A stretch of 64,000 bases of DNA from Avibacterium volantium_A (GTDB lineage: Bacteria; Pseudomonadota; Gammaproteobacteria; Enterobacterales; Pasteurellaceae). Made by a program: the position numbers and the translations under genes. The notes beneath the pieces are model-generated. The model did not search any database and was not told the origin of the DNA. It was given only the letters and a program-made list of their open reading frames with translations. Shown piece after piece: positions 57,724 through 64,000 of this stretch. How positions within the stretch are numbered: position 1 is the stretch's first letter; the number at the start of each line of letters is the position of its first letter. Location: assembly GCF_049366555.1 (NCBI RefSeq), contig NZ_JBMMGT010000007.1, positions 1 to 64,000 of the forward strand. The letters are read 5' to 3'.

Positions 57724-59880
57724 ATGAGTTATCAAGTTTTAGCAAGAAAATGGCGACCGCAAAAGTTCTCCGATGTGGTAGGGCAGAAACCTGTTCTTAC
57801 CGCACTTGCTAACGGATTAAATGAAAATCGCCTGCACCACGCCTATCTTTTTTCTGGTACGCGTGGCGTGGGGAAAACCTCCATTGCTCGTTTATTTGCG
57901 AAAGGGTTAAACTGCGTTGAAGGCGTAACGGCCAATCCTTGTGGCGTTTGCGAACATTGTAAAGCCATTGAAGAAGGGCGCTTTATCGATCTCATTGAAA
58001 TTGACGCTGCTTCACGCACTAAGGTCGAAGATACCCGTGAATTGCTCGACAATGTGCAATACAAACCGGTGCAAGGGCGTTATAAAGTCTATTTGATTGA
58101 CGAAGTGCATATGCTCTCTCGCCATTCTTTCAATGCCTTGCTGAAAACCCTTGAAGAACCGCCTGAATATGTCAAATTCCTGCTGGCAACCACTGATCCG
58201 CAGAAATTGCCGATTACCATTTTATCTCGCTGTATTCAATTTCATCTGAAAGCGCTCGATCAGCAACAAATCGCCGATCATTTGTCCTTTATTCTGCAGC
58301 AAGAAAAGATCCCCTTTGAACCCCTTGCCATTGAAAAATTAGCTAAAGCGGCACAAGGCAGTATCCGTGATAGCTTAAGTTTAACCGATCAAGCCATTGC
58401 AATGAGCAACGGCAATATTACCCTTGATGCGGTAAATACAATGCTCGGCTTGCTTGATGACAGCCAGCCTATTGATATTTTGTACGCGTTACAGCAGGGC
58501 AATGGTGAAGCCTTAATGAAAGCCATTCAAGCGGTGGCGGAAAAAGGCAGCGATTGGAATGAACTGCTAAAAGCGGTGGCCGAAAATCTGCATAAAATTG
58601 CAATGTGTCAATTATTGCCACAAGCGCAAATTAGTGATGAAAGCCATATCGGCTTTTTGGCGAAACATCTTCCACCAGAAGATGTGCAATTTTTCTATCA
58701 GATTATTTTAAACGGACAAAAAGAGCTTGCCTTCGCACCAAATCAGCGAATGGGTGTGGGAATGATTTTATTGCGTGCTTTAGCTTTCCACCCTAAATTA
58801 ATCCAAGCAGCTCCTGCTATGCAGCCAGTGGAACAAGTGAATGAGCGCAATCATACTGCGCAAAGTGCGGTGCAAAATTCGGCAAAATTAGTGGAGATGC
58901 CTGTTGTATCACAACAGATCAAAGCAAATTCAGCGCCACAAACCAAAACAACGCCGTCTGCTAGACAGCCAGTTCGTTCCACACAAAGCCATTCATCTTC
59001 GCCAGTAAGCGATTCTACTTTTGATGTGCTTGATGCGCTAGATCAGCTTTCTAAACCCACAACAAGCGAAAAAAAAAACACTAACGCCAATAACGCGAAG
59101 CTAGTTTCGGAGCCAGCGGTTCACCACTCGCAAGAGATCAGCTTGCCTGTGGTAGAGCGCAAATTCACTCAGCAAAAAAATACGGCACGAGCTACTCATC
59201 AGGCTACTTCTCAGCCGTCTGTTTCTCAATCCGCTATTTCTCAAGCACCATCTCAATCAGCAGCAATGATTCCGCCAATGCGTGAGCCGGTGGGCGAAAG
59301 TGCGGTGCAAAATTCGTCAGATTTTTCTGCTGATCTTGATCAGGAAGAGGATCTCAATTTGCCCGAAAACTACCGCTGGAATTGGAGCAATCCAGCAATG
59401 GCGGAGGAGCAGGATAGTGCCAGACTGTCTGAAATCCGCAAAGCCATTTTGGAAAACACTACACCAGAATTAAAAGAAAAAGTGCTTACAATGGCAAAAG
59501 CACAGGACAAATGGACGGAAATTATTGAGCAACTAGATATTTCAGGCTTGGCAAAGCAAATGGCAATGAATTGCGTGATTTTAAGCCAAGATGAAAAGCA
59601 AATTCGCTTAGGCTTGCGTCAAGATAAATTGCACCTCAACAATGAAAAACTGCGTATTCAATTACAAAATGCCCTCAGCCAATTTTATCAGCAAGATATA
59701 GCTGTTTCTGTGGATGTGAATACCGATTTTCAGCAACTCACACCAATGGATTATCGCAAACAAATCTACCAAGAGCTAAGCGATCAAGCGCGAGAAAATT
59801 TACAAGCAGATGAACGTTTGCAACGCCTTTGTGAAGAATTTGGTGGCGTATTGGAGCTTGATAGTGTTCGACCAGTTTAA
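57724..59880 (+). CDS. dnaX: DNA polymerase III subunits tau and gamma
   Basis: Clamp-loader ATPase and replisome organiser. The AAA+ module (to about residue 370) has Walker A SGTRGVGKTSIAR, the zinc cysteines CVEGVTANPCGVCEHC, Walker B YLIDEVHMLS and the arginine finger in ILSRCIQFH. A long low-complexity Ser/Gln/Pro linker and a tau-specific C-terminal domain (about 560-718) follow. Codons 449-452 hold ten A in a row (59069-59078). A -1 slip there gives K, H and a TAA stop at 59082-59084, a product of about 453 residues resembling gamma. Full length is 718 residues, against 643 in Escherichia coli. Two in-frame USS in the linker encode SAVQN. Confidence 0.96.
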   Translation: MSYQVLARKWRPQKFSDVVGQKPVLTALANGLNENRLHHAYLFSGTRGVGKTSIARLFAKGLNCVEGVTANPCGVCEHCKAIEEGRFIDLIEIDAASRTKVEDTRELLDNVQYKPVQGRYKVYLIDEVHMLSRHSFNALLKTLEEPPEYVKFLLATTDPQKLPITILSRCIQFHLKALDQQQIADHLSFILQQEKIPFEPLAIEKLAKAAQGSIRDSLSLTDQAIAMSNGNITLDAVNTMLGLLDDSQPIDILYALQQGNGEALMKAIQAVAEKGSDWNELLKAVAENLHKIAMCQLLPQAQISDESHIGFLAKHLPPEDVQFFYQIILNGQKELAFAPNQRMGVGMILLRALAFHPKLIQAAPAMQPVEQVNERNHTAQSAVQNSAKLVEMPVVSQQIKANSAPQTKTTPSARQPVRSTQSHSSSPVSDSTFDVLDALDQLSKPTTSEKKNTNANNAKLVSEPAVHHSQEISLPVVERKFTQQKNTARATHQATSQPSVSQSAISQAPSQSAAMIPPMREPVGESAVQNSSDFSADLDQEEDLNLPENYRWNWSNPAMAEEQDSARLSEIRKAILENTTPELKEKVLTMAKAQDKWTEIIEQLDISGLAKQMAMNCVILSQDEKQIRLGLRQDKLHLNNEKLRIQLQNALSQFYQQDIAVSVDVNTDFQQLTPMDYRKQIYQELSDQARENLQADERLQRLCEEFGGVLELDSVRPV

Positions 59881-59984
59881 GCATTTGAAACGCATTTTAT
59901 GCCTAAAAATAAAGTGCGGTATAAAATTCTGATATTTTTTATCGTTTAATAAATCATCACCTTATTTTTTTTATATTTACTCTC

Positions 59985-60010
59985 CTATATACTCATAAAT
60001 AAGTATATAG
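59985..60010. promoter_or_regulatory. 9-bp palindrome upstream of the cstA-like gene
   Basis: CTATATACT (59985-59993) and AGTATATAG (60002-60010) form a perfect inverted repeat with an 8-nt spacer, 43 nt upstream of the CRP site. There is no T tract, so it looks like an operator for an unidentified dimeric regulator rather than a terminator. Confidence 0.4.
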
Positions 60011-60052
60011 ATCCAATTAGATGATCTTTTTTCTCAATCCCTGCATAAAAAC

Positions 60053-60068
60053 TGTGCGGAAGATCACA
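60053..60068 (+). promoter_or_regulatory. CRP-like site upstream of the cstA-like gene
   Basis: TGTGC-GGAAGA-TCACA matches 9 of 10 fixed positions of TGTGA-N6-TCACA. A TACACT -10-like box at 60088-60093 would place the centre of the site near -40, a class II activation geometry. cstA is activated by cAMP-CRP in Escherichia coli. Confidence 0.7.
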
Positions 60069-60153
60069 TAAAATGCAACAATATATTTACACTAGATTTA
60101 CTCTTGTTAAACTTGCGCACGAAATTTTATGTTTAATTTTTATGAGGTTCTTT

Positions 60154-61641
60154 ATGTTATGGTTTCTCTCCTGCGTAGCCTTACTTTTGGTGGGCTACTT
60201 TTTGTATGGTTCTGTGGTTGAACGCGTTTTTAAGATTAATCCAAACCGTGCAACACCTGCTCACACAATGGCAGACGGCGTGGATTATGTGCCGATGTCT
60301 AAAAAGAAAATCTGGCTTATTCAATTATTAAATATTGCAGGAACAGGTCCGATTTTCGGTCCAATCCTTGGTGCGTTGTACGGACCTGTTGCAATGTTAT
60401 GGATTGTATTTGGTTGCATTTTTGCTGGAGCGGTACACGATTATTTCTGCGGAATGTTGAGTGTTCGCAATGGCGGTCAATCTGTGCCTAACCTTGCAGG
60501 AAAATATTTGGGGGCACCTGTTAAGCATTTTATGAATGCGCTTGCTCTCGTATTATTAATCCTTGTTGGGGTCGTATTCGTTATTTCACCAGCTAGCTTA
60601 TTAACCAACCTAACGGTGGATAATGTGGGTGAAATGTTTAACTTAGAGATGAAAAGCACCTTATTAGTTTGGACGGCAATCATCTTTGGTTATTACATCA
60701 TTGCGACCCTAGTGCCTGTGGATAAAATTATTGGTCGTATTTACCCACTGTTCGGAGCGTTATTGCTATTTATGTCTTTCGGAATGTTATTTGCCTTATT
60801 GTTTGAAGATAAAGCCTTATTCCACACAGTTGGTGAGATGAGCTTCTCGAAATTCTTTGAAAATATGCATCCAAAAGATTTACCAATTTGGCCGTTAATT
60901 TTCGTGACTATTGCCTGTGGTGCGGTTTCAGGTTTCCACGCAACACAATCTCCATTAATGGCGCGTTGCATGGAAAACGAAACAGAAGGTCGTTTTGTTT
61001 TCTATGGTGCGATGATTGGTGAAGGCGTGATTGCTTTAATTTGGTGTATGGTAGGCTTAACTTTCTACGATAGCCCAGCATTAATGAATGATGCGATCAC
61101 AGCGGGTACGCCTTCAAAAGTGGTGTATGATTCAGCAACCCATATGCTTGGCTACTTTGGTGGTATCTTAGCGGTACTTGGTGTGGTGATCTTACCAATT
61201 ACCTCTGGGGATACGTCATTCCGTGCTGCACGTTTGATTATTGCTGAATTCTTCAAAATCGATCAACGTAGCTTAGTAAAACGTTTAATGATCGCAATTC
61301 CATTATTCGTGTTAGGTTTCATTATTTCTAAACTTGATTTCCAAGTGATCTGGCGTTATTTCGGCTGGGCAAACCAAACTACCGCAATGGTAATGTTATG
61401 GACAGCCGCTGCTTATTTATACCGTTATCATAAATTCCACTGGATTTGTACTATTCCAGCGATCTTTATGACAATGGTATCAGCCACTTTCCTTGCTTAC
61501 GCGAAAATCGGTTTAGGCTTAAGCTACGATGTATCTGTTTGGGTTGGCGCAGGTTTAACAGTATTAGCAGTGATTTGTTTCTTTACTTTGTTAAAACCGA
61601 TTGCTAACGGTGATCCTGATTCGGAAAGTGTTAAAAGCTAA
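60154..61641 (+). CDS. CstA family carbon-starvation permease
   Basis: Polytopic inner-membrane protein of the CstA family; characterised members carry pyruvate or peptides. The conserved N-terminal region includes MADGVDYVPMSKKKIWLIQ, LLNIAGTGPIFGPILGALYGP and SVRNGGQSVPNLAGKYLG. About 13 membrane segments are visible. At 495 residues it is shorter than Escherichia coli CstA (701). ATG 60154 follows GAGG by 6 nt; the frame extends upstream to 60073 but that part overlaps the promoter. A CRP-like site lies upstream and a dual-USS terminator downstream. Confidence 0.88.
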   Translation: MLWFLSCVALLLVGYFLYGSVVERVFKINPNRATPAHTMADGVDYVPMSKKKIWLIQLLNIAGTGPIFGPILGALYGPVAMLWIVFGCIFAGAVHDYFCGMLSVRNGGQSVPNLAGKYLGAPVKHFMNALALVLLILVGVVFVISPASLLTNLTVDNVGEMFNLEMKSTLLVWTAIIFGYYIIATLVPVDKIIGRIYPLFGALLLFMSFGMLFALLFEDKALFHTVGEMSFSKFFENMHPKDLPIWPLIFVTIACGAVSGFHATQSPLMARCMENETEGRFVFYGAMIGEGVIALIWCMVGLTFYDSPALMNDAITAGTPSKVVYDSATHMLGYFGGILAVLGVVILPITSGDTSFRAARLIIAEFFKIDQRSLVKRLMIAIPLFVLGFIISKLDFQVIWRYFGWANQTTAMVMLWTAAAYLYRYHKFHWICTIPAIFMTMVSATFLAYAKIGLGLSYDVSVWVGAGLTVLAVICFFTLLKPIANGDPDSESVKS

Positions 61642-61661
61642 TTAAAAATACACAAAAATTT

Positions 61662-61696
61662 AACCGCACTTAATTTATTTAAGTGCGGTTTTTTTT
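61662..61696. terminator. Dual-USS terminator after the cstA-like gene
   Basis: AACCGCACTTAA (61662-61673) and TTAAGTGCGGTT (61679-61690) form a perfect 12-bp stem with a 5-nt loop, then six T. Each arm is a full uptake signal sequence. It lies between convergent genes. Confidence 0.85.
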
Positions 61697-61705
61697 CTGA
61701 TAAAT

Positions 61706-62773
61706 TTATCTATCAATATAAACCAAAGATTTATTTTGCATTGATCGCATTGCCGCACTGGCAATATAAACTGCGTTTGCCGGCAATTCGTTCAGTACGC
61801 TAGGTTTATCGGTTAATAAGTGCTGAAGAACGCTCTCGGATTCCAGCTCAATCGCACGGGTCATCCAATAAGGGCAATGTTCGTTTGGTTGCCCGTATTT
61901 TTGAATGCCTTTGCTACTTTCACGCAATGAAAGATCGGCTTCAAATTCATTATACATATTGAAATGCTCTCGGTTGCCGTTAGCAAAGGTGAGTGTTACG
62001 GTTGAGGTAAAGAAATTGATGAGCATTGAGCCTAGTTCACCGTGAATAGCGATGTCCCATTTAGGCAAGCGATAGGCTGTACCCATTTCCAGCGAGCCGA
62101 ATACGCCGTTTTTAAATTGGAGTAATAATTGAATAATGTCGTGATGATCGGGTGTTTCAAGGTGGGCGCGATTGGTGGATTGAGCAAAAACAGCGTCCAC
62201 CTCACCAATCAGCCACGCTAATAAATCCAGTTCATGAATTTCGTGAAAGAGTTTACCACCAGTGAGTTGAATATCATTTTTCCACCAATCTTTTTGATAA
62301 ATTGGGTTGATCCAACGTTGGCGATTGGCTCGTACAACAGTAATTTTACCTAATCGTTGCTGAGTTAAAAATTGTTTGGCTTGTTGTAAACCGGGCAATA
62401 CTCGTAAGCAATGCCCGACAAACAATGGGACATTTTTGGCTTTGGCTTGTTGGAGTAAATCCGTTGCGTCTTGTGCGTTGATGGTAAAAGGCGTTTCAAT
62501 AAAAACCGCACAGCCTTGTTGAATGGCGATTTCGGCAAGCTGCCGATGGCTTTGATTATAGGTGGCAATCAAGACCAAATCGACTTTTTGTTGAGCCAAT
62601 AAACTGGCTAAATCGGCGTAAGCAAAAGTGCGGTGCTTTTCTGCTAAGTTTTGTGCAAGGTCAATTTGCAAATCGGTTACGCCCACGAGTTTGGCTGGGG
62701 ATTGGTTAAAAATTGCGGCGAGCTGTTGTCCGAAAAAACCACAGCCGACTAAAGCAACATTAATTTGATCCAT
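61706..62773 (-). CDS. Gfo/Idh/MocA family oxidoreductase
   Basis: NAD(P)-dependent sugar or inositol-type dehydrogenase. The Rossmann motif VALVGCGFFGQQLAAIF is at residues 6-22. The EKP motif that usually carries the catalytic Lys reads FIETPFTI, with Thr in its place (codon 62492-62494). GGKLFHEIHELDLLAWLIGEV matches the second conserved block. The start at 62773 overlaps the regulator gene by 14 nt, implying co-translation; a longer frame to 62965 lies inside that gene and is rejected. It has 355 residues. The substrate is unknown; context suggests a carbohydrate. Confidence 0.88.
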   Translation of the reverse strand: MDQINVALVGCGFFGQQLAAIFNQSPAKLVGVTDLQIDLAQNLAEKHRTFAYADLASLLAQQKVDLVLIATYNQSHRQLAEIAIQQGCAVFIETPFTINAQDATDLLQQAKAKNVPLFVGHCLRVLPGLQQAKQFLTQQRLGKITVVRANRQRWINPIYQKDWWKNDIQLTGGKLFHEIHELDLLAWLIGEVDAVFAQSTNRAHLETPDHHDIIQLLLQFKNGVFGSLEMGTAYRLPKWDIAIHGELGSMLINFFTSTVTLTFANGNREHFNMYNEFEADLSLRESSKGIQKYGQPNEHCPYWMTRAIELESESVLQHLLTDKPSVLNELPANAVYIASAAMRSMQNKSLVYIDR

Positions 62774-63476
62774 TTTCTTTCTCCTTTTGTTGTAAGCGTT
62801 GGCGTAAGGCACGGAAATAGCGTAACAGGGCGTGCTGAAAGCGATCGACTTCTCGGGCTTCAACCGCATCAACCCATTCTCGATATTGCAAAGCAACGTC
62901 CGTTGGTGAAAGTTGTGGTGGCGGCAAATTGGCTTCTTGCTGTTGAAAGATTTGCCAAAAGGCATCTAAATATTGCAGCAATAACGGGTTTTGAATGGCT
63001 TGATAAGTTTGCAGATGAATTTGATATTCCAGTTCCAGTGAAAATTGCTCTTTGCGTGCAAGCCGTTGTAACTCAAGGCTTATTGACTGCAATTCCTCAA
63101 TGTGGCGTTCATTGATATGGGCAATGGCAAGAGGGGCAAAACCGTATTGTAAAATCTCTCGTACATCTAAAATATCTAGCAGATATTTCATATTATTCTG
63201 CAAATGCAACTGAGTGTGAAAGGCGAGGCTGTGGATCATCGGGATGAGCGAAGAGGAGCTAACGAATGTGCCGACACCGTGCCGAATATCTAAAATATGC
63301 AAGGCTTCCAATGACTTAATCGCTTCACGCAAACTAGAACGGCTAACAGCTAAGGTTTCCATTAGCTCATTTTCCGTAGGCATTAAATCCCCTTCTTTTA
63401 AGCCACGATCTAAAATCAGTTGCTTAATTTCTTCTTGTAAAGCGAGATTTTTCACTTTTTTTTCAGATTTTGTCAT
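62760..63476 (-). CDS. GntR/FadR-family transcriptional regulator (FCD domain)
   Basis: Repressor-type regulator. The N-terminal winged helix (IKQLILDRGLKEGDLMPTENELMETLAVSRSSLREAIKSLEALHILDIRHGVGTFV, residues about 16-70) is classic GntR. The C-terminal all-helical FCD ligand domain includes DVREILQYGFAPLAI. The 238 residues are normal. It is transcribed with the overlapping oxidoreductase gene and divergently from the ABC transporter. Palindromic operators lie in the intergenic region, suggesting it controls both directions; the ligand is likely the substrate or a pathway metabolite. Confidence 0.92.
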   Translation of the reverse strand: MTKSEKKVKNLALQEEIKQLILDRGLKEGDLMPTENELMETLAVSRSSLREAIKSLEALHILDIRHGVGTFVSSSSLIPMIHSLAFHTQLHLQNNMKYLLDILDVREILQYGFAPLAIAHINERHIEELQSISLELQRLARKEQFSLELEYQIHLQTYQAIQNPLLLQYLDAFWQIFQQQEANLPPPQLSPTDVALQYREWVDAVEAREVDRFQHALLRYFRALRQRLQQKEKENGSN

Positions 63477-63511
63477 TTTTGTGATCTCTATCGCAGAAAT
63501 ATTGTACAGAA

Positions 63512-63552
63512 TAAGACATCATATATCTAAATTTAAGACATCTGATGTCTTA
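63512..63552. promoter_or_regulatory. Tandem palindromic operators of the GntR regulator
   Basis: TAAGACATC-T-GATGTCTTA (63534-63552) is a perfect palindrome. A second copy, TAAGACATC-A-TATATCTAA (63512-63530), has a perfect left half and 6 of 9 matching bases in the right half. The copies start 22 bp apart, about two helical turns, between the divergent regulator and ABC transporter genes. They are probably the sites of the adjacent FadR-type regulator. Confidence 0.7.
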
Positions 63553-63632
63553 TCTCTTAATTGATTAAATAGTAACTTATTTTAATGGCATTGTCAGTGA
63601 ATAATTGAACAATTAAACCAAAAGGAGAGATT

Positions 63633-64000
63633 ATGGCAACACTTTCTCTAACACATATCTATAAACGCTATCGCAATGGTTTTGAGGCGGTGAAAGATTT
63701 TAATCTAGAGGTGGAAGATAAAGAATTTATTGCGTTAGTTGGGCCTTCAGGTTGTGGAAAATCAACCACATTGCGAATGATCGCAGGGCTGGAAGCCATT
63801 TCAGAAGGGGATTTTTATATTGACGATCGCCGTGTCAATGAGGTTGAGCCAAAGGATCGGGATATTGCGATGGTGTTTCAGTCTTATGCCCTTTATCCAC
63901 ATATGACGGTTTATGAAAATATGGCATTTGCCTTGAAGTTACGCAATGTTGCCAAAGCGGAAATCGATCGCAAAGTGCGTGAAGCGGCAGCCATACTTGG
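63633..64000 (+). CDS. ugpC: Carbohydrate ABC transporter ATPase, UgpC/MalK type (cut by window end)
   Basis: ATPase of a carbohydrate-uptake ABC importer of the CUT1 class; only the first 122 codons are inside the window. The sequence begins MATLSLTHIYKRY. It contains Walker A VGPSGCGKSTTLRMIAGL near residue 37, and the Q-loop region DIAMVFQSYALYPHMTVYENMAFAL typical of UgpC/MsmK/MalK. AAGGAGAG precedes the ATG. Permease and binding-protein genes would be expected beyond the window. It is divergent from the GntR regulator and oxidoreductase genes, with shared operators. Confidence 0.88.
   Translation, partial: MATLSLTHIYKRYRNGFEAVKDFNLEVEDKEFIALVGPSGCGKSTTLRMIAGLEAISEGDFYIDDRRVNEVEPKDRDIAMVFQSYALYPHMTVYENMAFALKLRNVAKAEIDRKVREAAAIL

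Noticed and set aside
1..64000. tRNA, rRNA or CRISPR arrays
   Set aside because: No cloverleaf, rRNA-like or regularly spaced direct-repeat sequence was recognised by reading; the repeats present are dispersed and hairpin-forming. A tRNAscan or CRISPR finder run would settle this.

Overview
The window is chromosomal DNA from a member of the Pasteurellaceae in the clade that uses the Haemophilus-type DNA uptake signal sequence (USS). The core AAGTGCGGT or its complement ACCGCACTT recurs dozens of times, inside genes and as inverted pairs in terminators. The gene content is gammaproteobacterial housekeeping: metG, mnmC-fabB, thrLABC, dapE, miaB-ubiF, sapABCDF, qseBC, gyrA-ubiG, ybfE-fldA-fur, seqA, mscK-aroC-mepA and apt-dnaX. 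Base composition is moderately AT-rich. I cannot name the species; Avibacterium, Haemophilus, Aggregatibacter and Pasteurella relatives all fit. I see no rRNA, tRNA, CRISPR array, prophage, transposase or other clear horizontally acquired block.

Layout. 0.5-11.5 kb: mrp, metG, mnmC, fabB, priC, a Na+/H+ antiporter, rnt, gloA and yggS. 11.5-17 kb: the threonine operon with an intact leader peptide and attenuator (thrL-thrA-thrB-thrC). 17-24.3 kb: yffB-dapE-M15 peptidase-psiE, nudF-cpdA, then ubiF and miaB back to back. 24.4-32.4 kb: sapABCDF and the divergent ycjX-ycjF pair. 32.4-36.5 kb: an NCS2 purine-type permease with a consensus-matching PurR operator, then an L-cysteine desulfidase gene and an aminotransferase gene. 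36.5-41 kb: ygiW, tenA and qseBC behind a CTTAA-N6-CTTAA site, then a hemerythrin/RIC-like protein with an FNR-like site and a SirB2-like membrane protein. 41-45.7 kb: gyrA and ubiG diverging from a 1.1 kb intergenic region packed with repeats. 45.7-48.6 kb: fur, fldA, ybfE, ybfF and seqA. 48.6-57.7 kb: menE, mscK, aroC, mepA, a TSUP permease, lpxM and apt. 57.7-61.7 kb: dnaX and a CstA-type carbon-starvation permease with a CRP site. 61.7-64 kb: a GntR/FadR-family regulator with an overlapping Gfo/Idh/MocA oxidoreductase gene, divergent from a UgpC/MalK-type ABC ATPase cut by the window end, which looks like a sugar-uptake locus.

The most unusual content is a dispersed, non-coding, multi-hairpin repeat of about 200-320 bp present five times (about 160-480, 15330-15556, 43902-44129, 44348-44567, 44672-44897). 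Its hairpins vary between copies by paired, compensating base changes, and one copy has a different but perfectly complementary outer stem. This is the signature of a conserved RNA or single-stranded DNA structure. Three copies sit in sense orientation just ahead of gyrA, ubiG and thrC; the thrC copy splits thrB from thrC. No transposase is nearby. Other notable points are an A10 slippery run in dnaX that would yield a gamma subunit, complementary degenerate ATPase residues in SapD and SapF, tandem palindromic operators at the sugar locus, and a tenA gene inside the ygiW-qseBC cluster.
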